Source: an uncultured Allomuricauda sp. (GTDB lineage: Bacteria > Bacteroidota > Bacteroidia > Flavobacteriales > Flavobacteriaceae). From it: a stretch of DNA of 64,000 nt. Numbering within the stretch: the first letter of the stretch is position 1; each line of letters opens with the position of its first letter. The notes beneath the pieces were generated by a model. It worked only from the letters and a program-made list of their open reading frames with translations. It had not been told where the DNA came from and made no database searches. Where the stretch lies: positions 558,001-622,000 of the forward strand of contig NZ_CANMPQ010000001.1 in the NCBI RefSeq assembly GCF_947499695.1. Reading direction: 5' to 3'. Of this stretch, positions 27,132 through 36,813 are shown piece after piece. Position numbers and translations under genes: made by a program.

Positions 27132-29162
27132 ATGGAAATACGTACGGTGCTCTTGATTATTTTGGCTGTTCTTGCGGCCGTCGTCATCGTATACTTTCAA
27201 TACTTTTATAAAAGCAACAGAAAAGCCAATTTCAATATTGTATTGGCGGGTTTGCGTTTTTTTACTTTGCTAAGCGCATTTATCCTGTTGGTAAATCCAA
27301 AATTCACCAAGAACGAATACTTCTTGGAGAAAGCTAATCTTGTGGTTTTGGTGGACAACTCTTCGTCCATTGAAAGTGGGGAAGACGAACAATTGATTAC
27401 TGCTGTTTCATCAGTAACAAATCACACCGATTTAAATGAACGCTTCCAAATAGACCAATATGCTTTTTCTACAGAATTAGCTCAAGGTGATTCACTAAAG
27501 TTTGACGGGAAAAGCACCAATATCTCCAAAGCACTTTCCAAGATCGATGAAATCTATGCGAACGGCACTAATGCTATTATCTTGCTGACTGATGGTAATC
27601 AGACTTTGGGTCGGGATTATGAGTTTTTAAGCTTGGGCATGAACAACTCTATTTATCCTGTCGCCGTTGGAGATACCACACAATTTGAAGATATTTCAAT
27701 TGGAAGAGTAAATAGCAATACCTATGCCTTTTTAAAGAATAAATTTCCTCTCGAGATATCGGTAAATTACAATGGAAGAAAACCAATTTCTAAAACACTA
27801 ACTATATCCCTTGATGGAGTTGTTCAATACCAACAACAAGTGGATTTTGGAGAAAATGAAAACAGCAAAACTATAAATGAGTTATTGGAAGCGAAGTCGG
27901 TTGGAGTCAAGAGCATTAATGTTCAGATTGCTTCGTTGACCAATGAAAAAAACGTTTTCAACAATACAAGGGAAATTGCTGTTGAAGTAATTGATGAGAA
28001 AACTACAGTTACGCTAGTCTCGGAAATAATGCACCCCGATATTGGGGCCATTAAAAAAGCCATAGAAGCTAACGAACAGCGTGTAGTTAACATAAGAAAG
28101 CCGCAAGAGGCTTTAAATAGGGTAGATGAAACGGACCTCTTTGTATTATATCAGCCCACAAATAGATTCAAGCCCATCTACGACTATCTGCATAAAAGCG
28201 GAACAAATAGTTTTACCATTACGGGCACCAAGACCAGTTGGGCTTTTCTAAATAGTGTGCAGAACAATTTCTTCAAGGAAAATTTCAATCAACCGGAAGA
28301 AATTGAGCTGGTTTTGAATACAGCCTTCGGTTCCTTTGGACTTTCTGACTTTTCAATGGACAACTACCCACCATTGTTAGGTAATTTAGGCGATATTGAG
28401 CTTAAAGTTCCTAATGACATCTTAGTCCATCAAAGAATTAGAGGGGTGGACCTTGACAAACCATTATTTGCTATTTTGAACGAGTCCACTAGAAGAGAAG
28501 CTGTCCTATTTGGAGAAAATATCTGGCGATGGAGAGCACAATCCTATAGAAATACACAAAGTTTTGTTGAGTTCGATGAATTTATGCAAAAGCTAATGGT
28601 TTATCTTACCAGCAATGGTAAAAAAAGCAGATTAGAATTGGATTATAAATTGGTTTTTGAAAATTCAAGTGAAGCTAAGATAAGAGCCTATAGCTTTGAT
28701 GAAAGCTTTATTTTTAACGACAATGCCAATCTTCTTCTAGAATACCGATCTGCAGAAGCTAATTTATCAAGGGAGCTACCAATGCTGTTAAAAGGCAGTT
28801 ATTTTGAAGCTGACCTAAGCGATTTTTCTCCTGGCGAATACACTTTCACCGTTACCAACCAAGATGAAAACACCAAGCGTTCTGGAGTATTTAAAATACT
28901 TGAATTCAACCCTGAAAGATTAATGATTTCGACCAATCATGAAAAATTGCAACGACTCGCCCAAAAAGCCAAAGGCAGTGTTTTTTACTTGGATGAAATG
29001 GAAGATCTAATTGTAGAGTTAACCGATTCGAGTGAATTTATCCCTGTACAAAAGAGCAGACAAAATGTCGTATCTTTAATCGATTTCAAGCTTTTGTTGG
29101 GCCTAATGGCAGTAACACTTGCACTGGAATGGTTCTTGAGAAAATATAATGGATTAATATAA
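27132..29162 (+). CDS. VWA-like domain membrane protein, 676 aa
   Basis: Two N-terminal membrane helices (about 5-23 and 40-58) and one near the C-terminus (about 653-668) enclose a large extracytoplasmic region. A von Willebrand A-like domain begins near residue 70, with the MIDAS-type DNSSS and later LLTDGNQT. The rest is Asn-rich and beta-like, without enzyme motifs. The layout resembles BatA/BatB-like or glutamine amidotransferase-linked membrane proteins of Bacteroidota. It follows fabG by six bases and precedes the prohibitin-family gene by ten, so the three may be cotranscribed. Function unknown. Confidence 0.75.
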   Translation: MEIRTVLLIILAVLAAVVIVYFQYFYKSNRKANFNIVLAGLRFFTLLSAFILLVNPKFTKNEYFLEKANLVVLVDNSSSIESGEDEQLITAVSSVTNHTDLNERFQIDQYAFSTELAQGDSLKFDGKSTNISKALSKIDEIYANGTNAIILLTDGNQTLGRDYEFLSLGMNNSIYPVAVGDTTQFEDISIGRVNSNTYAFLKNKFPLEISVNYNGRKPISKTLTISLDGVVQYQQQVDFGENENSKTINELLEAKSVGVKSINVQIASLTNEKNVFNNTREIAVEVIDEKTTVTLVSEIMHPDIGAIKKAIEANEQRVVNIRKPQEALNRVDETDLFVLYQPTNRFKPIYDYLHKSGTNSFTITGTKTSWAFLNSVQNNFFKENFNQPEEIELVLNTAFGSFGLSDFSMDNYPPLLGNLGDIELKVPNDILVHQRIRGVDLDKPLFAILNESTRREAVLFGENIWRWRAQSYRNTQSFVEFDEFMQKLMVYLTSNGKKSRLELDYKLVFENSSEAKIRAYSFDESFIFNDNANLLLEYRSAEANLSRELPMLLKGSYFEADLSDFSPGEYTFTVTNQDENTKRSGVFKILEFNPERLMISTNHEKLQRLAQKAKGSVFYLDEMEDLIVELTDSSEFIPVQKSRQNVVSLIDFKLLLGLMAVTLALEWFLRKYNGLI

Positions 29163-29172
29163 ATAATATACG

Positions 29173-29988
29173 ATGGATAGATTACCCAAAATTGCACTGC
29201 CCGTAGTGGTAGTTATTATTTTCGCAATAATATTGATTTCAAAGTCTGCGGTTACAATTGGATCTGGTGAAGCAGGAGTTTTATACAAGACCTTTGGAGG
29301 TGGTGTTGTTACAGATGAGCCTGCCCTAGGGGAAGGTTTTCATTTAGTGGCTCCATGGAACAAGGTGTATGTTTATGAAGTTAGACAACAGGAAGTATTT
29401 GAAAAAATGCAAGTACTTTCTTCCAATGGATTGGAAATAAAGCTAGATGCTTCTGCATGGTTTCAACCAAAATATGAGGATTTAGGAAGATTGCATCAAG
29501 AAAAAGGCGAGTCTTATGTAGATCGCGTTTTACTCCCTACCATTCGTTCTGCTGCTAGGAGTGTTGTTGGACGTTATACACCGGAACAATTGTATTCCAG
29601 TAAAAGGGATGCCATTCAACAAGAAATATATGAAGAGACCAAAAAAATTGTGGATGGTCAGTACATTCAATTGAACGAGGTGCTTGTAAGGGATGTTACG
29701 CTTCCGCCAACCATTAAAGAAGCTATTGAGCGTAAATTAAAGCAAGAGCAGGAATCTTTAGAATATGAGTTTAGATTAGTAACAGCCTCCAAAGAAGCTG
29801 AAAAAGTACGTATCGAAGCACAAGGTAAGGCAGATGCCAACCGTATTTTAAGTGCTTCCTTAACAGATAAAATACTTCAGGACAAAGGAATAGATGCTAC
29901 GTTGGAGCTTTCAAAATCCCCAAATTCCAAAGTTGTTATTGTGGGTAGTGGAGATTCTGGTTTACCATTGATTTTGGGAAATAACTAA
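29173..29988 (+). CDS. Prohibitin / SPFH (band 7) family protein
   Basis: 271 aa. One N-terminal membrane helix (about 6-24) is followed by the SPFH domain (about 28-200; GEAGVLYKTFGG, then LPTIRSAARSVVGRYTPEQLYS) and a coiled-coil region rich in Glu and Ala (KEAEKVRIEAQGKADANRI). Such proteins oligomerise into membrane microdomain scaffolds and chaperone membrane proteases such as FtsH. The his operon starts downstream behind a separate promoter. Confidence 0.88.
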   Translation: MDRLPKIALPVVVVIIFAIILISKSAVTIGSGEAGVLYKTFGGGVVTDEPALGEGFHLVAPWNKVYVYEVRQQEVFEKMQVLSSNGLEIKLDASAWFQPKYEDLGRLHQEKGESYVDRVLLPTIRSAARSVVGRYTPEQLYSSKRDAIQQEIYEETKKIVDGQYIQLNEVLVRDVTLPPTIKEAIERKLKQEQESLEYEFRLVTASKEAEKVRIEAQGKADANRILSASLTDKILQDKGIDATLELSKSPNSKVVIVGSGDSGLPLILGNN

Positions 29989-30018
29989 ATAAATCTTTTT
30001 TGATATAAAAATATATTC

Positions 30019-30026
30019 TACTTTTG
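30019..30026 (+). promoter_or_regulatory. TAnnTTTG promoter box of the his operon
   Basis: TACTTTTG ends eight bases before the ATG of the His leader peptide, so the leader transcript should begin almost at the start codon. Confidence 0.65.
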
Positions 30027-30034
30027 AAGTCGAA

Positions 30035-30091
30035 ATGAGAAATAAAAACACACATCATCACCATTTTTATACTTGCACTCAGGCGAGATAG
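30035..30091 (+). CDS. his operon leader peptide (MRNKNTHHHHFYTCTQAR)
   Basis: An 18-codon ORF with four consecutive His codons (30053-30064). It sits between the his promoter and a strong terminator ahead of hisG, exactly where a ribosome-mediated attenuation sensor is expected. When charged His-tRNA is scarce the ribosome would stall on the run and leave bases from about 30078 onward free to form the antiterminator; otherwise it reaches the UAG at 30089 and masks them. The assignment rests on the codon run and the geometry. Confidence 0.88.
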   Translation: MRNKNTHHHHFYTCTQAR

Positions 30092-30134
30092 AAATGTATT
30101 GTTGTTTTTAAAATATATTCTAAACCCGTTTGAG
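30078..30134 (+). promoter_or_regulatory. Predicted antiterminator pairing of the his attenuator
   Basis: CTCAGGCG (30078-30085), just downstream of the His codons, can pair with CGTTTGAG (30127-30134), which is the 5' arm of the terminator plus the first loop base: eight pairs including two G-U. The two structures are mutually exclusive. This was found by eye and the energies are not computed. Confidence 0.6.
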
Positions 30135-30155
30135 AAATCAAACGGGTTTTGTTTT
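30122..30155 (+). terminator. his attenuator terminator
   Basis: A 12-bp perfect stem AAACCCGTTTGA/TCAAACGGGTTT closed by a GAAA tetraloop (30134-30137), followed by TGTTTTT. It lies between the leader peptide and hisG (ATG 30192), so it must be bypassed for the operon to be expressed. Confidence 0.9.
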
Positions 30156-30191
30156 TGAAACCTATTTGGTTTCCGAACAAAATTTAAAGGA

Positions 30192-31049
30192 ATGACTAAA
30201 ATTAGAATTGCTGTTCAAAAGAGTGGACGCTTAAACCAAGACTCGTTAACGATTTTAAAAGATTGTGGAATTTCCATAGATAATGGAAAAGACCAGTTAA
30301 AAGCTACTGCCCGTAACTTCCCTTTAGAGGTTTTATACCTTAGAAATGGTGATATTCCACAGTATCTAAGAGATGGGGTAGTAGATATTGCTATTCTAGG
30401 GGAAAATGTTTTGGTAGAAAAAGGTGGCGATATTTCCATAGCTGAGAAGTTGAATTTTTCTAAATGCAGGGTTTGCTTGGCCGTACCCAAAGGAGTTACG
30501 TATAACTCGGTTGAGGATTTTGAAGGAAAACGTATTGCAACTTCTTACCCAAACACTGTAAATGATTATCTAAAATCAAAAGGGGTAAGCGCGGACTTGC
30601 ATATTATTAACGGTTCGGTAGAAATAGCGCCCAATATTGGACTTGCTGATGGTATTTGCGATATTGTTTCAAGTGGAAGTACACTCTTCAAAAACAATTT
30701 AAAAGAGGTTGAAGTGATTTTGGAAAGTGAAGCTGTGCTTGCGGTATCACCAAAAATATCCGATGAACGAAATGAGATTCTGGAGAAACTAAGATTCAGA
30801 ATCAACTCGGTTTTACAAGCGAGACAGAACAAATATGTCTTGCTAAATGCACCTAATGATAAATTAGAAAAGATTATTGCGCTATTGCCTGGAATGCGAA
30901 GCCCTACGGTTTTGCCATTGGCTGAAGAAGGCTGGAGTTCAGTACATACAGTCATCAAAAAGAATACTTTCTGGGAGGTCATTGACGAGTTAAAATTGGC
31001 TGGAGCTGAGGGGATTTTAGTATGCCCAATTGAAAAAATGGTAGTGTAA
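30192..31049 (+). CDS. hisG: ATP phosphoribosyltransferase (long form)
   Basis: 285 aa. First step of histidine synthesis, ATP plus PRPP. The catalytic domain has QKSGRLNQDS, the GDIPQYLRDGVVDIAILGENV block and DIVSSGSTLFKNNLKEVE near the PRPP site. The extra C-terminal ACT-like regulatory domain (about 215-285; SPTVLPLAEEGWSSVHTVI) marks the long form, which is feedback-inhibited by His and needs no HisZ. Its stop overlaps the hisD start (TAATG). Confidence 0.97.
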   Translation: MTKIRIAVQKSGRLNQDSLTILKDCGISIDNGKDQLKATARNFPLEVLYLRNGDIPQYLRDGVVDIAILGENVLVEKGGDISIAEKLNFSKCRVCLAVPKGVTYNSVEDFEGKRIATSYPNTVNDYLKSKGVSADLHIINGSVEIAPNIGLADGICDIVSSGSTLFKNNLKEVEVILESEAVLAVSPKISDERNEILEKLRFRINSVLQARQNKYVLLNAPNDKLEKIIALLPGMRSPTVLPLAEEGWSSVHTVIKKNTFWEVIDELKLAGAEGILVCPIEKMVV

Positions 31050-32332
31050 TGCAGCGTATCAACTACCCACAGAAAATAGATTGGGAGCGAATATTAAAAC
31101 GACCCACCCAAACCGTTTCTGATATTGAAGAAACGGTTACTCAGATTTTTGAGGAGATAAAAACTCTGGGGGATTCTGCCGTTAGGGATTACACGGAAAA
31201 ATTTGATAAAGCCAGCTTGGATTCCTTTTTAGTTACTAAAGAAGAAATTGAAAAAGCTTCCAATCAAGTTCCGCAAGAATTGAAGCAAGCTATTGCTTTA
31301 GCGAAGAAGAATATTGAAAAATTTCACGCTGCGCAAAAAACGGACAGGGTTGACTTGGAAACTATGCCAGGGGTTTCCTGTTGGCAAGAAAAAAGAACCA
31401 TTCAGAAAATTGGATTGTACATTCCAGGAGGTACAGCCCCCTTGTTTTCAACAATTTTAATGTTGGCCGTTCCAGCTAAGATTGCAGGTTGCAAAGAAAT
31501 TGTGCTTTGCACACCTCCAGATGAGTTTGGAAAAATCAATCCAACCATTTTATACACTGCCAATCTTTGTGGTGTGACCCAAATCTTCAAAGTAGGGGGG
31601 ATTCAGGCCATAGCGGGAATGACTTTTGGTACAAAGACCATCCCTAAAGTTTATAAGATTTTTGGACCAGGAAATCAGTATGTAACAGTTGCAAAACAAT
31701 TGGCTACAAAATATGGTGTTGCCATTGATATGCCTGCTGGACCTAGCGAATTGTTGGTAGTTGCCGATGATTCAGCTATACCGTCGTTTGTAGCTTCAGA
31801 TTTATTGAGCCAAGCGGAGCATGGAACTGATAGTCAAGTTATATTGGTTTCCACTTCAGAAAAACTATTGGATAGTGTGGCCGTAGAGGTTGAAAATCAA
31901 ATAAAAGCACTTCCACGAAGAGCCATTGCTGAAAAAGCAATTGAAAACAGCAAACTCATTTTGGTTAATACCGACCTGGAAGCAGTTGACTTGATTAATG
32001 AATATGGACCAGAACACTATATAGTATGTGTGGAGAATGAAGATTTTTACATTGAAAATACAATTAATGCAGGCTCGGTTTTTATTGGAAACTATACTCC
32101 AGAAAGTGCTGGGGACTATGCTTCGGGAACCAATCATACGTTACCAACAAATGGCTATGCAAAGCAGTATAGCGGTGTGAATCTTGATAGTTTTATGAAG
32201 AGCATAACATTTCAAAAAATAAGTAAGGAAGGAATATTGGGTATTGGGAATGCAATTGAGCTAATGGCAGAGGCTGAAGGGTTGGATGCACACAAAAATG
32301 CTGTTACTATTCGATTAAAAAGTTTAAAATGA
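31049..32332 (+). CDS. hisD: Histidinol dehydrogenase
   Basis: 427 aa. Final two oxidations, histidinol to histidine. VGLYIPGG-type loop (here IGLYIPGGTAPLFSTILM), DMPAGPSELLVVAD, the zinc and catalytic block LLSQAEHGTDSQVIL, and YGPEHYIV with the catalytic His pair are present. Overlaps hisC by four bases (ATGA). Confidence 0.97.
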   Translation: MQRINYPQKIDWERILKRPTQTVSDIEETVTQIFEEIKTLGDSAVRDYTEKFDKASLDSFLVTKEEIEKASNQVPQELKQAIALAKKNIEKFHAAQKTDRVDLETMPGVSCWQEKRTIQKIGLYIPGGTAPLFSTILMLAVPAKIAGCKEIVLCTPPDEFGKINPTILYTANLCGVTQIFKVGGIQAIAGMTFGTKTIPKVYKIFGPGNQYVTVAKQLATKYGVAIDMPAGPSELLVVADDSAIPSFVASDLLSQAEHGTDSQVILVSTSEKLLDSVAVEVENQIKALPRRAIAEKAIENSKLILVNTDLEAVDLINEYGPEHYIVCVENEDFYIENTINAGSVFIGNYTPESAGDYASGTNHTLPTNGYAKQYSGVNLDSFMKSITFQKISKEGILGIGNAIELMAEAEGLDAHKNAVTIRLKSLK

Positions 32333-33378
32333 TATCTGCTTTCAACATAGATAAATTGGTGAGGGAAACTGTAAAAGGTTTACAACCATATTCATCGGCA
32401 AGGGATGAGTACGTTTCGGATGGGTCTAAAATGATTTTTTTGGATGCCAATGAAAATCCTTTTGAAAATGGCTTGAATCGCTATCCTGACCCACAACAAC
32501 GCAGTTTAAAGACACTTTTATCGGAACAGAAACAAATTCCCGAACAAAACATTCTTTTAGGAAATGGTAGTGATGAAGTTCTGGATTTGATTTTTAGGGC
32601 CTTTTGCGAGCCAAATCAAGACAGCATCATCACTCTACCACCAACCTATGGTATGTACAAGGTATTGGCTGGAATCAATGCGATTGAGAACAGGGAAGTT
32701 TTGTTGACCTCGGATTTTGAACCAGATGTACCACGGATTTTGGAAAAGGTTGATGAAAATTCCAAAATTGTTTTCATCTGTTCACCCAACAATCCGACAG
32801 GGAATGTCTTTCAAAGGAAAAATATAGAGGAACTACTGGAAAACTTTGGTGGTCTAGTTGTAATTGATGAAGCCTATATAGATTTCTCTAAAAATGAGAG
32901 TTGGATATCTACTTTGAGTAGCTATCCTAATCTAATCATCACCCAGACCTTGTCCAAGGCGTATGGAATGGCAGGTATTCGTTTGGGAATATGTTATGCA
33001 TCCGCAGAAATAATTGCCATTCTCAACAAGATTAAACCACCATATAATGTTAATCAACTAACGCAATACAAAGCACTAAAAAGGGTATTGGATGATACAT
33101 TGGTGCAAGAGGAGGTCGCACAAATTTTGAAAGAACGTAATACCTTGGTCAATGCACTAAAGAAGGTGGTTTTTATTGAAGAAATCTATGCTTCAGACGC
33201 GAATTTTGTATTGGTGAAAGTAGATGATGCCGGTAAACGATACCAACAACTGCTTGATGCCAATGTAGTTGTTAGAAACAGGAGTAATCAGCCTTTATGT
33301 GAAAACACATTGCGATTTACGGTTGGTACTCCAGAAGAAAATAAAAAACTAATTGCTATTTTAAAAGAACTGAACTAA
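32329..33378 (+). CDS. hisC: Histidinol-phosphate aminotransferase
   Basis: 349 aa, class I/II PLP aminotransferase. [18 protein letters not shown] is the substrate-binding start; CSPNNPTGN and VIDEAYIDF bind PLP, and [16 protein letters not shown] carries the Schiff-base Lys. Its stop overlaps the hisB start (TAATG). Confidence 0.96.
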   Translation: MISAFNIDKLVRETVKGLQPYSSARDEYVSDGSKMIFLDANENPFENGLNRYPDPQQRSLKTLLSEQKQIPEQNILLGNGSDEVLDLIFRAFCEPNQDSIITLPPTYGMYKVLAGINAIENREVLLTSDFEPDVPRILEKVDENSKIVFICSPNNPTGNVFQRKNIEELLENFGGLVVIDEAYIDFSKNESWISTLSSYPNLIITQTLSKAYGMAGIRLGICYASAEIIAILNKIKPPYNVNQLTQYKALKRVLDDTLVQEEVAQILKERNTLVNALKKVVFIEEIYASDANFVLVKVDDAGKRYQQLLDANVVVRNRSNQPLCENTLRFTVGTPEENKKLIAILKELN

Positions 33379-34514
33379 TGGGCAAAAAAGTACTTTTTAT
33401 AGATCGAGATGGAACAATGATCAAGGAGCCTGCAGATGAGCAAATTGATTCTTTTGAAAAACTGGATTTCTATCCCAAGGCATTTACTTATTTGGGGAAG
33501 ATTGCAAAAGAGCTGGATTATGAATTGGTCATGATTACCAATCAAGACGGTTTGGGAACAGCTATTTTTCCAGAAGAAACCTTTTGGCCCGTGCATAATT
33601 TCATTTTAAAGTCCTTCGAAAATGAGGGTGTAGTGTTTGATAAAATTTTCATTGACCGCACTTTCCCAAAAGACAATGCAGATACACGAAAGCCGGGTAC
33701 CGGTTTATTGACTGAATATTTTACTGAGGAATATGACTTAAAAAATTCATTTGTCCTTGGAGATCGGTTAACCGACATGGAACTTGCAAAAAACCTGGGA
33801 GCAAAGGGCATTTTCATCAATGATGAAACGAATCTGGGAACTGACGAGATTACAGTAAAACGAGGTGAATTGGACAATTTCATTGTGTTGGAGAACAATG
33901 ATTGGGAAAAGATTTACGAATTTTTGAAATTGGAATCCAGGGTCTCAGAAATCTCACGGAAAACCAATGAAACTGACATCAAAATCAAACTTAATCTTGA
34001 TGGGACCGGAAAAAGCGACATAGACACTGGTCTTTCATTCTTCGACCATATGTTGGATCAGCTTGCCAGGCATGGACAAATGGATTTGGACATAAAAGTT
34101 GATGGTGATTTAGAGGTAGATGAGCACCATACCATTGAGGATACGGCCATTGCTTTGGGAGAGTTGTTTTCCACAGTTTTGGGGAATAAATTAGGCATAG
34201 AACGCTATGGCTTTTGTTTACCCATGGATGATTGTTTGGCACAAGTTGCCATCGATTTTGGTGGTCGTAATTGGTTGGTTTGGGATGCAGATTTTAAACG
34301 TGAAAAAGTCGGGGATATGCCCGCTGAAATGTTTATGCACTTTTTCAAATCATTTTCGGATGGAGCCAAAGCAAATTTGAACATCAAGGCGGAGGGCACA
34401 AACGAGCATCATAAAATTGAAGCCATTTTCAAGGCATTTGCAAAGTCAATTAAAATGGCAGTAAAACGAGATGTTGAAAAGATGGTTCTACCATCCACAA
34501 AGGGGGTTTTATAG
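33378..34514 (+). CDS. hisB: Bifunctional histidinol-phosphatase / imidazoleglycerol-phosphate dehydratase
   Basis: 378 aa fusion. Residues 1-165 are a HAD phosphatase with FIDRDGT (DxDGT nucleophile) and [16 protein letters not shown]. Residues about 185-378 are the dehydratase with [28 protein letters not shown] and [15 protein letters not shown], the His/Glu manganese ligands. The fused form makes a separate histidinol phosphatase unnecessary. It abuts hisH directly. Confidence 0.97.
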   Translation: MGKKVLFIDRDGTMIKEPADEQIDSFEKLDFYPKAFTYLGKIAKELDYELVMITNQDGLGTAIFPEETFWPVHNFILKSFENEGVVFDKIFIDRTFPKDNADTRKPGTGLLTEYFTEEYDLKNSFVLGDRLTDMELAKNLGAKGIFINDETNLGTDEITVKRGELDNFIVLENNDWEKIYEFLKLESRVSEISRKTNETDIKIKLNLDGTGKSDIDTGLSFFDHMLDQLARHGQMDLDIKVDGDLEVDEHHTIEDTAIALGELFSTVLGNKLGIERYGFCLPMDDCLAQVAIDFGGRNWLVWDADFKREKVGDMPAEMFMHFFKSFSDGAKANLNIKAEGTNEHHKIEAIFKAFAKSIKMAVKRDVEKMVLPSTKGVL

Positions 34515-35096
34515 ATGAAAATAGTTATTATCAACTATGGTGCTGGAAATATTCAAAGTATCAAGTTTGCGATACAACGGTTAGGATACGAAGCAATTTT
34601 AAGTGATACTGTGGAAGAAATCCAAAATGCAGACAAAGTGATATTTCCAGGAGTAGGGGAGGCTAGTTCTGCAATGTCAAAATTAAGATTGAGCGGTTTG
34701 GACGAAATTGTACCGCAATTAAAACAACCCGTTTTAGGGATTTGCTTGGGAATGCAATTGATGTGCAATTTTTCTGAGGAAGGCAATACGAAAGGACTTG
34801 GAATATTTGATTTGGATGTGGTGAAATTTCCGAAATCTGTAAAGGTTCCACAAATTGGATGGAATGAAATTAGTAGTTTGAAATCGGATTTGTTTACTGC
34901 CGTCCCAGAGAAATCACATATCTATTTGGTGCATAGTTATTATGCGCCTCTTGGTGATGAAACTATTGCAGAATCGGAATACGCTTTGTCTTATAGTGCC
35001 GCATTGCAAAAAGATAATTTCTATGGAACCCAATTCCATCCAGAAAAAAGTAGTGTTATTGGTGAACGTATTTTACGAAATTTTTTAGAGCTGTAA
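34515..35096 (+). CDS. hisH: Imidazole glycerol phosphate synthase, glutaminase subunit
   Basis: 193 aa class I glutamine amidotransferase. The nucleophile is Cys in GICLGMQLM, and the His-Glu pair is in GTQFHPEKS. Its partner HisF is encoded three genes downstream. The stop overlaps the start of the GNAT gene (TAATG). Confidence 0.96.
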   Translation: MKIVIINYGAGNIQSIKFAIQRLGYEAILSDTVEEIQNADKVIFPGVGEASSAMSKLRLSGLDEIVPQLKQPVLGICLGMQLMCNFSEEGNTKGLGIFDLDVVKFPKSVKVPQIGWNEISSLKSDLFTAVPEKSHIYLVHSYYAPLGDETIAESEYALSYSAALQKDNFYGTQFHPEKSSVIGERILRNFLEL

Positions 35097-35518
35097 TGAA
35101 TGCTGAATTTTATATATCAACAGAAAAGAGTAAACTAAATATTAGCAGGATACACCAGGAAGTTAAAAACTCGTACTGGGGAGATTATAGGACTATGGAA
35201 ATGACAAAGTCTACAATAGAAAATTCAATATGTTTTGGGGTCTATTCCAAAACCAATGAGCAAGTAGGTTTTGCACGGGTACTAACAGACAAATTGGTTC
35301 TTGCCTACATAATGGATGTGCTTATTTTTGATGCACATAAAGGCAAGGGGCTTGGTAAAATGTTGATAGAATACATTCTGAATCATCCGATTATTAAAAA
35401 TGTCCAAACCATTGCATTAAAAACCAAAGACGCCCATGGCCTGTATGAACCGTATGGTTTTAATAGAATAGGAGATTCCAGTATGTGGATGGCAAAAGAT
35501 AGAGCAAAATACAACTAG
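35096..35518 (+). CDS. GNAT-family N-acetyltransferase embedded in the his operon
   Basis: 140 aa with a single GNAT domain. The acetyl-CoA loop is [10 protein letters not shown] near residues 81-90, followed by a typical beta-bulge and a C-terminal [16 protein letters not shown] block. The substrate is unknown. It begins on the hisH stop (TAATG) and ends four bases before hisA, so it is translated as part of the operon. Nothing in histidine synthesis requires it; it may acetylate an intermediate or be a passenger. Confidence 0.88.
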   Translation: MNAEFYISTEKSKLNISRIHQEVKNSYWGDYRTMEMTKSTIENSICFGVYSKTNEQVGFARVLTDKLVLAYIMDVLIFDAHKGKGLGKMLIEYILNHPIIKNVQTIALKTKDAHGLYEPYGFNRIGDSSMWMAKDRAKYN

Positions 35519-35522
35519 AGGT

Positions 35523-36308
35523 ATGCGAATAATCCCAGCAATAGATATTATTGAAGGTAAATGTGTAAGACTTTCCAAGGGAGATTACAGTACAAAAAAA
35601 GTGTACAATGAAAACCCTTTGGAAATTGCCAAAGAATTTGAAGCGCATGGAATTGAATACTTGCACTTAGTGGATTTAGACGGTGCAAAATCAAAACATA
35701 TTGTAAACCATAAGGTATTGGAGGATATTGCAACCAAAACCAATTTAAAAATTGACTTTGGTGGAGGGTTGAAAACGAATCAGGATTTACATATTGCCTT
35801 TGAAAGTGGTGCAAATCAGATAACAGGTGGAAGTATAGCCGTAAAAGATGAAGAAACTTTCCTGGGATGGCTCAAAAAATATGGTTCTGAAAAAATAATA
35901 CTTGGGGCAGACGCCAAGGATGAAAAGATTGCCGTTTCAGGATGGCAAGAAGAATCAAACAAAAAACTAATCCCGTTTATCCAATCCTATCAAAGCAAAG
36001 GAGTCAAATATGTGATTTGCACGGATATCAGTAAAGATGGAATGCTCGAAGGGCCCTCATTTGAACTGTACAAACGGATATTGACGAAAACAAAAAAGGT
36101 AGAAACTCTTGTAACTGGAAGTGGAGTGGAAGACAAAGAGGTGACTGGGATTAATTTGATTGCCAGTGGTGGAATATCTAGTTTTCACGAACTTGCTAAA
36201 TTGGCTGAGTTGGGTTGCGAAGGTACCATAATTGGGAAAGCGATTTATGAGAACAGAATCAGTTTAAAACAATTGGAACAATATATTCTAGGAAATGGCC
36301 AAGGATAG
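35523..36308 (+). CDS. hisA: Phosphoribosylformimino-5-aminoimidazole carboxamide ribotide isomerase
   Basis: 261 aa TIM barrel. The catalytic Asp pair is in [14 protein letters not shown] and [26 protein letters not shown] and [12 protein letters not shown] are phosphate-binding loops. It is about 17 residues longer than usual because of an extra stretch ([19 protein letters not shown]) before the IASGG strand. Overlaps the DinB-family gene by 14 bases. Confidence 0.95.
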   Translation: MRIIPAIDIIEGKCVRLSKGDYSTKKVYNENPLEIAKEFEAHGIEYLHLVDLDGAKSKHIVNHKVLEDIATKTNLKIDFGGGLKTNQDLHIAFESGANQITGGSIAVKDEETFLGWLKKYGSEKIILGADAKDEKIAVSGWQEESNKKLIPFIQSYQSKGVKYVICTDISKDGMLEGPSFELYKRILTKTKKVETLVTGSGVEDKEVTGINLIASGGISSFHELAKLAELGCEGTIIGKAIYENRISLKQLEQYILGNGQG

Positions 36309-36813
36309 CACATTTAGGAATGAATTTATTCAGAATGCCTGCTTTCGCATGGACGAAAGTTTGCGCATGGTTACTATCTGTCTGAATAAACTGGATGAAA
36401 GAGTCATTTGGAAAAAACCTAATACATCCACCAATAGCATAGGAAATTTGATTTTGCATCTATGCGGTAATATTACCCAATATGGTATTGCATCATTACA
36501 AGGCTTGGATGACAATAGGAACCGGGACGAAGAATTTGAAACCTTGTCCGGGTATGCCAAAAGTGAACTTTTACAAAAGCTTTCAGAAACCGTCGAAACC
36601 GCAAAACAGAGTTTTTCCAATGCTCCGGACGATGAGCTTACCAAGAAACGATCGGTTCAGGGGTTTGAATTTTCAGGAATAGGGAACATTGTACATGTCG
36701 TGGAACATTTTTCCTATCACACAGGACAAATAGCCTTGTGGACAAAAATTTTGAATAACCAAGATCTAGGATTTTATGATGGAATAGATCTCACTGTGAA
36801 AAATGAAGATTGA
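36295..36813 (+). CDS. DinB-family (DUF1572-like) protein embedded in the his operon
   Basis: 172 aa. The four-helix DinB fold is suggested by [16 protein letters not shown] and [20 protein letters not shown], which hold the three metal-binding histidines. It overlaps the end of hisA by 14 bases and abuts hisF. No link to histidine synthesis is known to me. It is clearly different from the other DinB-family protein at 11520-12038. Confidence 0.85.
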   Translation: MAKDSTFRNEFIQNACFRMDESLRMVTICLNKLDERVIWKKPNTSTNSIGNLILHLCGNITQYGIASLQGLDDNRNRDEEFETLSGYAKSELLQKLSETVETAKQSFSNAPDDELTKKRSVQGFEFSGIGNIVHVVEHFSYHTGQIALWTKILNNQDLGFYDGIDLTVKNED

